From Hyphomicrobium_A sp965243865 (GTDB lineage Bacteria; Pseudomonadota; Alphaproteobacteria; Rhizobiales; Hyphomicrobiaceae): a DNA stretch of 64,000 nucleotides. A program made the position numbers and the translations under genes. Shown one piece after another: positions 1 to 8,780 of the stretch. Each line of letters starts with the position of its first letter. The stretch's first letter is position 1. Below the pieces are notes generated by a model. The model searched no databases and was not told where the DNA came from. It worked only from the letters and a program-made list of their open reading frames with translations. Where the stretch lies: the NCBI RefSeq assembly GCF_965243865.1, contig NZ_OZ251603.1, positions 3,348,001-3,412,000 of the forward strand. The letters run 5' to 3'.

Positions 1-122
1 AGATGGCCGGCCTTTCCGGCAGCCAATTGAGCGCGGCGAGCCCGATGGCTGTGCGTCTCAGCTTCTCCAACAGTTTCGGCGGGCCCTTCAAGGCCGACTG
101 CGTTGCGGCGAGCTTTAGATAG
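1..122 (+). CDS. 3' end of a phage gene cut by the window edge
   Basis: An open frame enters from the left edge and stops with TAG at 120-122, leaving about 40 C-terminal residues. No known domain is recognisable in this tail. It ends 12 bases before the next virion gene on the same strand, so it is probably the previous gene of the prophage late operon. Product unknown. Confidence 0.6.
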   Translation, partial: MAGLSGSQLSAASPMAVRLSFSNSFGGPFKADCVAASFR

Positions 123-134
123 GACGATAGAACA

Positions 135-755
135 ATGGGTTTGATCGGCTCATTCCTCGGTAACGACCAGAGGAAGGACATCCAGAGCGCCAACAAGCAG
201 GCGAACAAGTACCTCGATACGGGGTACAACTCCGCCTATGGCGACTATTCTACGGCGGTCGACAACTACTCGCCGTATACCCAGTCTGGACAGCAGGCGA
301 ACGAGTTCTATGCGAACCTGCTTTCGCTCAACGGCAGCGACGCGGCCAACAGCGCATGGTCGACGCTATCGAGCAACCCGCTGTTCTCAGGACAGCTGGC
401 ATCCGACAGTAACGCCGTCTCGCGCACGCTCAACGCGCAAGGATCATCCGGGGGCGGAAAGGCGCAGCTCGCAGCGCAACGTGTGCTGCAAGGCAACGCG
501 CTCAACTTCGCCAACCTCTATTCCGGCTTGAGCCAGCAGGGGTTGTCGGCAACGAACGCACAGTCGAATGCATTGCAGTCTCGTGGCGACATGACGACGA
601 ACTACTACGGCACCAAGGCGGGCAACGCGGTCAACTACGGAAACGCTCTCGCGCAGAGCCGAAGCACAGGCGTGAACAACCTGCTCAATCTTGGTGGTCT
701 CGCTGTGTCGGCCTACACGGGCGGCATGGGCAGCGGACTGAAGAAGACGGCCTGA
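135..755 (+). CDS. Prophage virion-associated protein, hypothetical
   Basis: A 206-residue protein rich in Asn, Ser, Gln, Gly and Ala, without Cys or a signal peptide. The N-terminus starts with a short glycine-containing hydrophobic stretch (MGLIGSFLG) and is followed by tyrosine-rich repeats such as NYSPYTQSG. This composition is common in small internal or ejection proteins of short-tailed phages, but no family could be named. The ATG is preceded by AGGACGA. The gene ends 10 bases before the next rightward gene and sits in a run of structural genes that leads to a tail spike. The virion role is inferred from position and composition only. Confidence 0.6.
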   Translation: MGLIGSFLGNDQRKDIQSANKQANKYLDTGYNSAYGDYSTAVDNYSPYTQSGQQANEFYANLLSLNGSDAANSAWSTLSSNPLFSGQLASDSNAVSRTLNAQGSSGGGKAQLAAQRVLQGNALNFANLYSGLSQQGLSATNAQSNALQSRGDMTTNYYGTKAGNAVNYGNALAQSRSTGVNNLLNLGGLAVSAYTGGMGSGLKKTA

Positions 756-765
756 GGACAAGCAC

Positions 766-1920
766 ATGGCTTTCAACCCCCTGCCAGCTTACAACGTCGG
801 CAATGCCCTCGACTTCTCCGGTCTCAATCAGGCGGTGAACAACTGGGGCGAGCGCCGCCAGCAGAACGCCCTCATGGGCTACAAGCAAGAGCAGGACGCC
901 GTCCAGAACCAGCGCCAGAACGCATTGATGGGAATCCAGCAGAACCAGGAGAACCGGGCACAGACCATGTTTGACGACAAGCGCGGGCAGGAAGCGTTGA
1001 ACGAGCTTGCCGGCGTCTATCAGATGATCGATCAGGCGCCAGAGACGGAACGCGCCGCACTCTACGGCCGGGTGCAGCCGATGTACTCCCGCCTACGTCA
1101 GCGCATCCCTGATTTCGATGCCGACTTGCAGGCCATGGGCGTGGATCCAAACGACCACGTCGCCGTGGGTAAGCTGGTCATGGGCCGCGCGCGCGGTTAT
1201 GTCGACCCGATGAAGAACACCGCACCATCCAACGTGCGCGAGTACGAGTATTTCAACAAGCTCCCCCCCGACGAAAAGCAGCAGTACCTCACGATGAAGC
1301 GGGCGGAGAAGTATCTCGACACCGGTACGGAGTTCACCCGCCCCAACCCGATCGCACCAGGAGAAAACATCTCCACCGTGCCGAAGAACGTGGCGGGCGA
1401 GGAACGCGCCAAGGTCGAGGGCAAGGCTGCTGGCGAGACGGCGGTAGCGCTGCCGAAGCTGGAAATGGGCTTCCAGAACTTCAACAACAAGTCGGACCGG
1501 TTGCTGTCGGTGATCGACCGCGCCATTACCCGCATTGGCCCCAACACTACCGGTTGGGGCGGTCTGATGTCGTCGATCCCGGGCACCGAGGCGCGGGCAC
1601 TGTCGACCGACCTCGACACCATCAAGGCCAACGTCGGCTTTGAGGAACTGCAGGCGATGCGCGATGCCTCGCCGACGGGCGGTGCATTGGGTCAGGTGTC
1701 GGAGCAGGAAAACAGGCTCTTGCAGTCGATCCGCGGCTCGCTGGATCAGCTCAACGCAGGGCAGAACCTCGCCGAGAACCTGAGCGTCGTGCGCGAGAGC
1801 GTGGCGCAATTGAAGGCTCTGAAGGCACAGCAGTGGCAGGCTGACCAAGCGCGGGCGGCAGGCGGAGGCGCGGCGGCACCGGCCGTCAACCCGCTGAAGC
1901 AGAAGTACGGCCTCGAATAG
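766..1920 (+). CDS. Prophage internal virion protein candidate
   Basis: A 384-residue hydrophilic protein. Residues 27-80 are very rich in Gln and Asn and repeat an NALMG motif in a predicted long helix. Residues 105-200 have few hydrophobic runs, and the C-terminal half (about 235-360) is helical with heptad-like Leu spacing, followed by an Ala/Gly-rich linker and a short basic tail. There is no signal peptide or enzymatic motif. It lies between two other probable virion genes and ends at a strong stem-loop. Podovirus internal or ejection proteins often look like this, so that is the working idea; a tail-completion role is also possible. Confidence 0.6.
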   Translation: MAFNPLPAYNVGNALDFSGLNQAVNNWGERRQQNALMGYKQEQDAVQNQRQNALMGIQQNQENRAQTMFDDKRGQEALNELAGVYQMIDQAPETERAALYGRVQPMYSRLRQRIPDFDADLQAMGVDPNDHVAVGKLVMGRARGYVDPMKNTAPSNVREYEYFNKLPPDEKQQYLTMKRAEKYLDTGTEFTRPNPIAPGENISTVPKNVAGEERAKVEGKAAGETAVALPKLEMGFQNFNNKSDRLLSVIDRAITRIGPNTTGWGGLMSSIPGTEARALSTDLDTIKANVGFEELQAMRDASPTGGALGQVSEQENRLLQSIRGSLDQLNAGQNLAENLSVVRESVAQLKALKAQQWQADQARAAGGGAAAPAVNPLKQKYGLE

Positions 1921-1922
1921 AA

Positions 1923-1951
1923 AACCCCCCGGAAACAAGTTCCGAGGGGTT
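1923..1951. terminator. Bidirectional stem-loop terminator
   Basis: AACCCC and GGAA (1923-1934) pair with TTCC and GGGGTT (1940-1951) around the loop ACAAG, with a small internal mismatch. Read on the minus strand the stem is followed by TTTT, so it is a good intrinsic terminator for the leftward gene ending at 1974. It also separates that gene from the rightward gene that stops at 1920. Confidence 0.7.
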
Positions 1952-1973
1952 CCAAGTATTCGGTAGTATAGTT

Positions 1974-2738
1974 TCAGACTAGAGCCCGCATCCGGTAGCG
2001 GTGGGCGGTGGCTTTCGGCAGCTGGAACTCGTTCCGAACCGCCGTGAAACTCGGTGGAACTCCATGCTTTGCCTGATAGGCGCGCACCCAGGAGACCACC
2101 TTGCCCTCTCGTGTGTGCTCGGGCTCCCGCATTGGTTCCGGGTCTGGAACCGCCACCGTCTCGTGTCCGAACCATAGGAACACGAAGCCGAGCAGTGTGA
2201 GTGCCAGCGTACCCGCGAGGGAAGGGGCAAGGTCGACGATCAGGGGATCAATCCCCGTGACAGTGGCGATGTGGTTCGAGGCCTTGGGGGCGGGCGTTTC
2301 CGCCAGCGTCTTGCGGGCCTGATCCAGCTTCGCCTCGGCCTCTTTGCACTTGCGGCCGCGACCAGAGCTGCACTCGGTTTTTGCGGCGCTTTCGGCGTAT
2401 TCTACGGCGGCTTTCGCCTGCCCATAGGGCGCGTTCTGCGTCGCAACGCTCTGTGCCAGGTCAGCGCGGGCAGAGAGCAGTCGTTCCATGGTGGTGATGA
2501 AGCCGAAGCTCTCGCCACCGATGACGCCGAGAAGTGCGAGAAACGCGATGCCGTAGGAACCGCGGCTGGCCGCGCACTTCATGACGAAAGCTGCAACGGC
2601 GGCTGCCGCTGCCAGAGTGCCAACCACGAGTTTCATGTCGGGATCGGCCGTGTGGTGGACGTTGATGTAGCCGGCCACCGAGAACACTGCGAGACCGGCG
2701 ATCGTTGCAAGGCCACGCGCAAAACGGGTATTCTGCAT
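1974..2738 (-). CDS. Four-helix membrane protein with C-terminal HTH-like domain
   Basis: A 254-residue protein taken from the ATG at 2738, which has AGAAAGGA upstream; an open frame upstream to 2783 has no comparable ribosome site. Three hydrophobic helices occupy roughly residues 10-75, then comes a charged, Lys/Ala-rich stretch with two Cys (about 100-150). A fourth helix (about 165-190, rich in Leu and Phe) follows, and the final 50 residues resemble a helix-turn-helix (SFTAVRNEFQLPKATAHRYR). It is transcribed against the virion genes and ends at a terminator, so it looks like an independently expressed cargo (moron-like) gene. Function unknown; a membrane-tethered regulator is one reading. 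Confidence 0.6.
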   Translation of the reverse strand: MQNTRFARGLATIAGLAVFSVAGYINVHHTADPDMKLVVGTLAAAAAVAAFVMKCAASRGSYGIAFLALLGVIGGESFGFITTMERLLSARADLAQSVATQNAPYGQAKAAVEYAESAAKTECSSGRGRKCKEAEAKLDQARKTLAETPAPKASNHIATVTGIDPLIVDLAPSLAGTLALTLLGFVFLWFGHETVAVPDPEPMREPEHTREGKVVSWVRAYQAKHGVPPSFTAVRNEFQLPKATAHRYRMRALV

Positions 2739-2939
2739 TGGGTAGTCCTTTCTGGAACAGAGGAAGGATTGCCAAGGCCTCATTCAGTGTTAGCGCACTG
2801 TTTGAGGCCGCTTTATTTGGCGATGTCTTGGGGAACAAAGTTAAAGTAAAGTATTAGCTGAGTAGAGGCAAGCACAGACGTAGTAATGATTCGGCGTTGT
2901 CTAATCACATTTTCGTGAACACGCAGCAAAGGCAGGCCG

Positions 2940-4703
2940 ATGGACCTCGATCGCATCAAGCGCAACGTCGGAAAGATGGTGGAGCAGAACGCTCCCGAGA
3001 CCGACATCGACCAGTACATCGCCTCCGAAGGCGCGACGCTGGATCAGGTGCGCGGCCATCGCACGGCAATGATCGACCCGCGCGCGGCGCAGCCGCAGCA
3101 GGCCGCGCAGCCGGATTTGTCGGTCGGTGAGACGGCGGCTGACGTCGGCAAGTCGCTCGGCATCGGTGTAGCTCAAGGTGGGATCGGCCTCGCCACACTG
3201 CCGGGAAACGTCGAGCAGCTGGGGCGCCTGGGGATCAACGCGGCTTCCCGCGGGCTTGGCGGTAACGACATCGTCTCCAACGATGCCTTCCTGCCCACCT
3301 ACCAGGACGCCAAGGGTGCGATCGAGGGTTACACCGGAGAGTTCTACAAGCCGAAGACGACACTTGGCGAATACGCGCGCACCATCGGCGAGTTTGCGCC
3401 GATGGCTGCTACAGGCGGCGGCGGTCTTGCCGCGCGAGCAGCCAACGTGCTGGCGCCAGCCCTGGTGAGCGAGACTGCGGGGCAGGTGACCAAGGGCACG
3501 GCGATGGAGCCGTGGGCACGTGCTGCAGGCGGCCTTGCTGGTGGAATCGTCCCGCGCGCGGTGTCGCCTAATCCAGTAGACGCGACGCGTAACGCTCTGG
3601 TGCAGCAGCTAGACAACGAAGGCGTAACGGCGCTGACGGCCGGCCAACGCACAGGCTCCAAGCCGCTTCGCTGGATGGAGTCGGTAACGCAGGACACGCC
3701 TTTGAGCGGAGGTCGTGCGGCCGAGCGCATGGCGACGCAGAAAGAGCAGTTTACTCGCGCTGCTCTGCGCCGGGCTGGAGAGAATGCGCCACGGGCTACC
3801 CCTGATGTAATTGACGGAGCATTCACCCGCCTCGGCAATGAGTTCGGAGCGCTTGCTCAGCGGAACGTAATGCGCGCTGACCGACGTCTGCGGGATGACC
3901 TCGTCAATACCGTGGACGAATATCGTAGTCTTGTGCCAGAATCTCTGCGAGCGCCGGTAATAGAGAACGCGATCGACGATATTCGCACGGCCGTTCGCGA
4001 CAACGGCGGGCGTCAGCTTCCGGGCGACGTATACCAGGCCTTTCGCTCGCGTTTCGAGCGGATGCGCCGGCAGTCGATCAATGATCCACAGATGTCGCGC
4101 ACACTCGCAGATTTGCGAGATGCGCTCGACGACGCCATGGAGCGGTCAATCAGCCGGCCCGATGCCCAGGCGTGGCGGACAGCGCGCACTCAATACCGTC
4201 ATCTGCTGACCATCGAGAAGGCGATGGGCGGTGCTGGCGAACTAACCGCGCAAGGTCTGTTGTCTCCGTCTCAGCTTCGCACCGCAGCGAAGAACCAGAA
4301 CAAGCGAGCGTATTCGCGTGGCACGGACGAATTGGCAAACCTGGGCAGGGCTGGCGAAGCGATCATGAAGGAGCTACCGCAGTCCGGCACCGGTCCGCGT
4401 ACGGCTGCGCAAAGCGTTATGAGCGGCATCGGCGCAGCGGCCGGCGGTGCAGTCGGTAATGTCCCTGGTGCTGTAGCGGGCGCCTTCGCGCCAATCGCTC
4501 TGCAAGGCGCTTTTGCGCGCGCTCTGATGTCTCGTCCGATCCAGAACTACCTCTCAAACCAGCTGGCCGCCGGATACATGGCCGGCCGCCCGCCGGTGGC
4601 GGTGAACGCCCTCGTGGCCCCGCAGATCAGCCAGGAGTACGGCCTGCAAGGGCAGACACCGTATCGCCCGCTGTTCGATGAGAACGGGAATCCGCTGCGC
4701 TAA
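2940..4703 (+). CDS. Large prophage internal virion/ejection-like protein
   Basis: A 587-residue protein. The N-terminus (1-40) is a short helical module with the pattern KMVEQNAPETDIDQYIASEG, which I recall from uncharacterised phage proteins. Residues about 60-100 and 140-200 are Gly/Ala-rich and weakly hydrophobic, and residues 230-480 are helical and rich in Arg and Gln. A second Gly/Ala hydrophobic segment lies at about 495-540. Amphipathic Gly/Ala segments of this type occur in podovirus ejection proteins that cross the host envelope, and that is the inferred role. AGGCAGG precedes the ATG. It follows the antisense membrane gene after a 200-base non-coding stretch. Confidence 0.6.
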   Translation: MDLDRIKRNVGKMVEQNAPETDIDQYIASEGATLDQVRGHRTAMIDPRAAQPQQAAQPDLSVGETAADVGKSLGIGVAQGGIGLATLPGNVEQLGRLGINAASRGLGGNDIVSNDAFLPTYQDAKGAIEGYTGEFYKPKTTLGEYARTIGEFAPMAATGGGGLAARAANVLAPALVSETAGQVTKGTAMEPWARAAGGLAGGIVPRAVSPNPVDATRNALVQQLDNEGVTALTAGQRTGSKPLRWMESVTQDTPLSGGRAAERMATQKEQFTRAALRRAGENAPRATPDVIDGAFTRLGNEFGALAQRNVMRADRRLRDDLVNTVDEYRSLVPESLRAPVIENAIDDIRTAVRDNGGRQLPGDVYQAFRSRFERMRRQSINDPQMSRTLADLRDALDDAMERSISRPDAQAWRTARTQYRHLLTIEKAMGGAGELTAQGLLSPSQLRTAAKNQNKRAYSRGTDELANLGRAGEAIMKELPQSGTGPRTAAQSVMSGIGAAAGGAVGNVPGAVAGAFAPIALQGAFARALMSRPIQNYLSNQLAAGYMAGRPPVAVNALVAPQISQEYGLQGQTPYRPLFDENGNPLR

Positions 4704-4825
4704 TCACCGTAGAAAGAGCGCAGCGCATACCAAACCAGTAACAAGATCAGCGCCTGGGGCACGTAGAACCAAGCGTAGCCGATGATCTTGTCGCGAAGTC
4801 TTATCTCGTCATCATTGTTGTCCAT
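4700..4825 (-). CDS. Small single-pass membrane protein (41 aa)
   Basis: Reading leftward from the ATG at 4825, preceded by GGGGAG, gives 41 residues: an acidic N-terminus, then one hydrophobic helix containing YVPQALILLLVWYAL, then a short polar end. Its last codons overlap the stop of the large virion gene on the other strand by a few bases. It occupies nearly all of the gap between two late genes. No family recognised. The ribosome site and clean transmembrane segment support a real gene, but it is short enough that chance cannot be excluded. Confidence 0.5.
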   Translation of the reverse strand: MDNNDDEIRLRDKIIGYAWFYVPQALILLLVWYALRSFYGD

Positions 4826-4862
4826 GCGTCTCCCCTCAACCCCGCAATTGCGATGGTAGCGC

Positions 4863-5855
4863 ATGCCCTCTCCCTTCGAAACAGCCCTGAGCAAGCTCGC
4901 ATCTCTACTCGGTGACGATACCCCGGAAGCGACAGCCTATGGCGTCAAGAACGCCCTCGCTGGCTACCCAGGCGTCGGGAAGGTCGAGAACGCGCTCAAC
5001 CCCGATCCTCAGGTGACCAACCGCGCCTCTATGCTCCCCATCGGTAACTATGACGATGGCTCGGTCGGACCAGCATGGCCTCAGTCTGCCGTGGACGCTG
5101 GCAATGCCTTGATGCGTTTTCAGCGTGGAGAAGCACCACAGCCTCAAGACGCCGTGCTCGCAGGACTGGCTATGGCAGGGAGTGGGTTTGGAGGACTAGG
5201 AGCAAGGGCGGTAGAGAGCGGAGCGGCAAGGTTCGCTGCTAACCCCAAGGAAGCAGCTCCTGCTGGTCTTCTCGCCACCTCCAACCTGGACCGCATGAAA
5301 GCGGCAGAGAGCGCTCCGGCCCGTTCCATCCCCGATGCTCCGCAGTCTATTCCAGAGCTTCAAGGAATGATCGACAGCAACCTAGACAGGTTCGCCGTGT
5401 CACGATCGGTAGGAGATCAGGCGTTCTCGCAGGACCCAGCCCGATACAACGCCTATGCCTATGGCCTGCATGACGTGATGAACCCGGATTCCGAGTGGGC
5501 TATGAGTTCACCGACGCTGCAATCGGGTGGATCAGCGGCGCCCGCGGCGGTCAGCTCGAGCGAGCACCATTCACGTGCACAGCCGCGGGGAGAAGGGGGG
5601 AGGTTCGTCGCTAAGGATAGCTTCGACGGCCGTCTTGCTGCGCTAGATAAGATGCTGGTCGATCTCGATGGGGATGGCTTGCCGGATGTTGCTGTGCAAC
5701 AGCAGGCTGGGAACGCGTTGCGGCGGATGAACCCAGAAGTATGGCCCTCTGACATCCACGTTCAGCAGACCATCGACGACATTCACCGCGAGGTGCCGTT
5801 GCCGCCGGCCTGGGATGAAATACCGAGCCCTATTCCGATCCCCTGGCGGGGCTGA
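4863..5855 (+). CDS. Prophage late protein, hypothetical
   Basis: A 330-residue, mostly polar protein rich in Ala, Pro, Ser and Asp. Residues 95-125 form a weakly hydrophobic Gly/Ala stretch (LAGLAMAGSGFGGLGARA); the rest looks loosely folded with charged patches, and the C-terminus ends in a Pro-rich run. No enzymatic motif is visible. It sits in the late operon between the large internal-protein candidate and the tail spike, with its ATG in a short intergenic space (CCTCTC just after the start is part of the coding region). A virion or tail-associated role is inferred from position only. Confidence 0.55.
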   Translation: MPSPFETALSKLASLLGDDTPEATAYGVKNALAGYPGVGKVENALNPDPQVTNRASMLPIGNYDDGSVGPAWPQSAVDAGNALMRFQRGEAPQPQDAVLAGLAMAGSGFGGLGARAVESGAARFAANPKEAAPAGLLATSNLDRMKAAESAPARSIPDAPQSIPELQGMIDSNLDRFAVSRSVGDQAFSQDPARYNAYAYGLHDVMNPDSEWAMSSPTLQSGGSAAPAAVSSSEHHSRAQPRGEGGRFVAKDSFDGRLAALDKMLVDLDGDGLPDVAVQQQAGNALRRMNPEVWPSDIHVQQTIDDIHREVPLPPAWDEIPSPIPIPWRG

Positions 5856-6024
5856 CTTTGACATGCCGTTCGCACGTGTAGCGCGTCGGCATACCCTTCA
5901 CTGACACGCCATCCAACTGCCGGCGCATCTGCTCGCAAGACGCGACAGAGGCAAACTCCTTGCGCCCGATGTGCTCTCGGCCATCGAGCAGGGTGACGAT
6001 CGTATACAGCGTGGCAGCGTCCAT
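5830..6024 (-). CDS. Small antisense prophage protein (64 aa)
   Basis: A leftward 64-residue frame whose ATG at 6024 is preceded by GGGGGAAGGA, one of the best ribosome sites in the prophage. The protein is compact and charged (YTIVTLLDGREHIGRKEF near the N-terminus) with two Cys in CEQMRR and TRYTCER. This composition resembles small phage proteins that accompany lysis or tail genes, but no family is recognised. Its 3' end overlaps the end of the rightward gene at 5855 by 26 bases. It is one of several short genes placed antisense between late genes. Confidence 0.55.
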   Translation of the reverse strand: MDAATLYTIVTLLDGREHIGRKEFASVASCEQMRRQLDGVSVKGMPTRYTCERHVKVSPARGSE

Positions 6025-6057
6025 TCCTTCCCCCTACAACACAATCAAGGCTGAGCA

Positions 6058-7485
6058 ATGACGGACGTCATCCAGATTCTAAAACCCGGCTGGCGTGCCT
6101 TCGACGCCAGCGGCGATGTTCTATCCGGCGCCGTCATCTATTGCTACGACGCCAACACGACGACCCCTAGAACAATCTATTCCGACAAGGGCCTGTCGAC
6201 CGCCCTTGGAACGACGGTGACGTGCGATTCCGGCGGGTACCCCACATCCGATGGCAGCGCCAAGGTGGAACTGTACACCGGGAACACCGCCTACAAGCTG
6301 ACCCTGAAGGACTCCGGCGGCTCCACTATCTGGTCGCACGACAACATCGTTGGCGCCCTCGATACCTCCGGCTTCCTCACCTCGGGTGAGCTGACACCGC
6401 AAACCCCTGTCACCAATATCTCCGTCGACACTTCGCCAACCTCTGAAGACGCCGCCGCCTACTACAACGTCAACTGTTCGGGCGGGACGGTGGCCATCAA
6501 CCTGCCGGCAGCGAGCACCCTAGACAACGGCTGGTACATCAAGGTCCGCCATGACGGCACGGCCAATGCCGTGGTGATCGTCGCCAACGGCTCGGATGTG
6601 CAGAAGATCGGCAACCATGCCGGCGTTACCTCGTTCTCTCTCACCGATCGCGGCGCGGTAGCTACCATTACCTGTGATGGAACCGGGTTCAAGGTGGAGC
6701 AGTCCTCCCCGTCCCTGTTCAACACGATTGGCATTATCCGCATTGCCGATCGTCTGTCTGCGCCTCCGGTAAGCCCGGCCACTGGGGCACGCTACATCCT
6801 CACCACGACCCCTTCCGGCGATTGGTCGACATATGCCGAACACGACATCGTGGAGAAGGCTTCCACGGGCTGGTTCAAGATCACCCCGCCAACCGACTGC
6901 GGGTGGATGGCCTACGTTCAGGACGAGGACCAGAACTATCAGTTCATCGGTTCCGCATGGCAGGCAGCATACGCCACCAACACTGAGGCTGCGGCAGGCA
7001 GCGCCGCCAACAAGGCTCTTGTGCCGGCGAACTTTGCCTATCTGCCGGGGTGCCTGCTAGGCGTCCTGGAAGACCGCAAGACAGCAGGAACCGACCCGCA
7101 GAGCATCGGCAGTTCGTGGGCAGACCGCAACCTCAACTCCGAGCGCTACGACCGGCTGAGCATTCTATCGATCTCGTCCAACCAGTTCACGATTTCCGAG
7201 GCCGGAACCTACGAAATCTTCTGGGAGTCCCCGTTCTTCGGCGGAGCCGCAAAATCCCGTCTCTACAACGTCTCCGATGCTTCGGAAGTGGAGATCGGCT
7301 CGCAGGGCCGGTGGACGGGCGGCACGGGCTCGACCTGGTACCAGTCGACGGGCATTGCCCGGGTGACGATATCAGGATCGAAAACCTTCTCCATCCAGGC
7401 CAGAGGCTCTGGTGCTGGCGGCGCTTATTCGGACGTCGACAGCAAGCAGGAAATCTACACCCGCGTCATCATCCGCAGAGGCTAG
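6058..7485 (+). CDS. Tail spike/fibre protein with DUF2793-like module
   Basis: A 475-residue receptor-binding protein candidate. Residues 1-100 look like a virion-attachment domain: a beta-rich module that begins with ILKPGWRAFDASG, as in many podoviral fibre heads. Residues about 110-220 are beta-rich, with Thr/Ser/Gly repeats. Residues about 230-305 carry a pattern typical of DUF2793 (an RYILTTTPSGDWSTYAEHDI run, then WFKITPPTDCGWMAYV). The last 120 residues form a jelly-roll-like beta domain ending in a charged tail. It lies directly before the lysis genes, the usual place for a tail spike. Host range specificity cannot be read from it. Confidence 0.75.
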   Translation: MTDVIQILKPGWRAFDASGDVLSGAVIYCYDANTTTPRTIYSDKGLSTALGTTVTCDSGGYPTSDGSAKVELYTGNTAYKLTLKDSGGSTIWSHDNIVGALDTSGFLTSGELTPQTPVTNISVDTSPTSEDAAAYYNVNCSGGTVAINLPAASTLDNGWYIKVRHDGTANAVVIVANGSDVQKIGNHAGVTSFSLTDRGAVATITCDGTGFKVEQSSPSLFNTIGIIRIADRLSAPPVSPATGARYILTTTPSGDWSTYAEHDIVEKASTGWFKITPPTDCGWMAYVQDEDQNYQFIGSAWQAAYATNTEAAAGSAANKALVPANFAYLPGCLLGVLEDRKTAGTDPQSIGSSWADRNLNSERYDRLSILSISSNQFTISEAGTYEIFWESPFFGGAAKSRLYNVSDASEVEIGSQGRWTGGTGSTWYQSTGIARVTISGSKTFSIQARGSGAGGAYSDVDSKQEIYTRVIIRRG

Positions 7486-7489
7486 GCCG

Positions 7490-7804
7490 ATGGCTGAAGA
7501 ACACCACCATGATCCAACACTGGATCCACGCACCTGTGCCCGTCTCGATGCGCTGGAGGAAGCTATCCTCAACGGTAACGTGGTTCCATTGCAAACGGTT
7601 GCAGCCGGAAAACCAGTTGCCCCAGAGATGACCGCACGCCTTGCCGAGCACGATGCACGGGTGTCGGAAGTGATCCAGCAGGCGACAGAGGCATTCGAGG
7701 CGATCTCACGCTCTGACAGCGAGAGGATCACCGCCCTTGAACAGCAGGTGACAAAGATCCAGGACATCCTCGTCAATCTGGCAGAACGGTGGGGGAAGCA
7801 ATGA
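7490..7804 (+). CDS. Small helical prophage protein before endolysin
   Basis: A 104-residue protein starting at the ATG at 7490, five bases after the tail spike stop. An open frame extends upstream but overlaps the spike. The N-terminus is His/Asp-rich (EEHHHDPTLD), and residues 45-100 form a likely coiled coil with heptads in ERITALEQQVTKIQDILVNL. Its stop overlaps the endolysin start as ATGA, so the two are translationally coupled. It may be a spike chaperone or a lysis accessory protein; neither is shown by sequence. Confidence 0.6.
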   Translation: MAEEHHHDPTLDPRTCARLDALEEAILNGNVVPLQTVAAGKPVAPEMTARLAEHDARVSEVIQQATEAFEAISRSDSERITALEQQVTKIQDILVNLAERWGKQ

Positions 7805-8547
7805 GCATCGAACTCACCGAAAAGCAGAAGGAGCGCACGCGCAAGAATCTCATCGGCGTGCATCCCCACCTGGTGCAGGTGGTCGAAAGGGCCCAGGAGA
7901 TCACCACCGTTCCCTTCGTCGTCACGGAAGGTCTGCGCACGCTCGACCGGCAAAAGCAGTTGAAAGCGGCGGGGAAGAGCTGGACGCTCAATTCCAGGCA
8001 CCTCACCGGCCATGCCGTCGATTTGGTGGATGCCGACGACTTCAAGTACGACATCCCCGACATGACCAAGATACACGATGCCATGCTCGGCGCCAGCAAA
8101 GAGCTTGGTATTCCCCTGGTGTGGGGCGGGGACTGGAAGCAGCGGGATACCCCGCACTTCGAACTCGACAAGCGCAGCTATCCATCCAACGGTGTCGGCA
8201 CCACGACGCGCGTGCTCGAAACGGCTGCGAAGGTGGCTGCGAACCGGGTCGTGCTCACGGGCGCAGCTGGCGGCGCCGTGGTTGGCGCACAGGAGGCCGC
8301 GGAGAAGGTGGCCGCTACCCCTACGCCAGTCATTGACCCAACGCCTCTGGCGACTCTCCCAAGCCCGCCGCTGCACGTCACTGAAAACCTCAGCAGGGCA
8401 GGGGAGTGGAAGGGCGCCGGACAGACGGCAATGTCGTTCATCGACTTCGCCCAGTCGCAACCATACCTGTTTGGCGCGCTCGCGCTGACGGTGGCTATTC
8501 TGCTGTTTGGCCCGCGCATCGCAAAGAGGCTCGGATGGGAGGTTTGA
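7801..8547 (+). CDS. M15-family endolysin with C-terminal membrane anchor
   Basis: A 248-residue peptidoglycan peptidase. GGGGGAAG precedes the ATG at 7801. Residues 60-125 hold the zinc-peptidase signature of the M15 (VanY / L-alanyl-D-glutamate peptidase) family: SRHLTGHAVD at 65-74 supplies a His and an Asp ligand, and PHFEL at 118-122 supplies the second His. The family cleaves peptide cross-links of the cell wall. Residues after 130 are an Ala/Pro-rich linker leading to one hydrophobic helix near 220-240 (LFGALALTVAILLFG), ending with a basic tail. This C-terminal anchor is unusual for a soluble phage lysin and suggests membrane tethering. It is followed by the spanin pair. Confidence 0.85.
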   Translation: MSIELTEKQKERTRKNLIGVHPHLVQVVERAQEITTVPFVVTEGLRTLDRQKQLKAAGKSWTLNSRHLTGHAVDLVDADDFKYDIPDMTKIHDAMLGASKELGIPLVWGGDWKQRDTPHFELDKRSYPSNGVGTTTRVLETAAKVAANRVVLTGAAGGAVVGAQEAAEKVAATPTPVIDPTPLATLPSPPLHVTENLSRAGEWKGAGQTAMSFIDFAQSQPYLFGALALTVAILLFGPRIAKRLGWEV

Positions 8548-8780
8548 TCGCCTATCTGGCAGGTCCATTCGGAACCTTCGCCGTCATCGCCGGAGCGGCC
8601 CTCATCGCCTTCGGGGCGTGGCAGTTCAACAATTTCACCCAGCGTAGCAAGGGAGCAGAGCAACAGATCGCCAGGACGGAGAAGGCCAATGCGGCTGTCA
8701 TCGGGCGCGCTAATCGCGTGCGCACTAAGTCTATCTCTCCCGGGGTGCGGGGCACAGTTGACCCCAACTACATCGACTAG
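8535..8780 (+). CDS. Rz-like inner-membrane spanin candidate
   Basis: An 81-residue protein starting at the ATG at 8535, inside the last codons of the endolysin. One N-terminal helix (about 3-29, with GTFAVIAGAALIAFGAW) is followed by a charged, helical region (RSKGAEQQIARTEKANAAV) and a short tail. This is the layout of an i-spanin: an N-in membrane anchor with a periplasmic helix. A lipoprotein gene overlaps its 3' half in another frame, as in lambda Rz/Rz1. The periplasmic part is shorter than in lambda Rz, so the assignment rests on architecture and position rather than sequence similarity. Confidence 0.65.
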   Translation: MGGLIAYLAGPFGTFAVIAGAALIAFGAWQFNNFTQRSKGAEQQIARTEKANAAVIGRANRVRTKSISPGVRGTVDPNYID

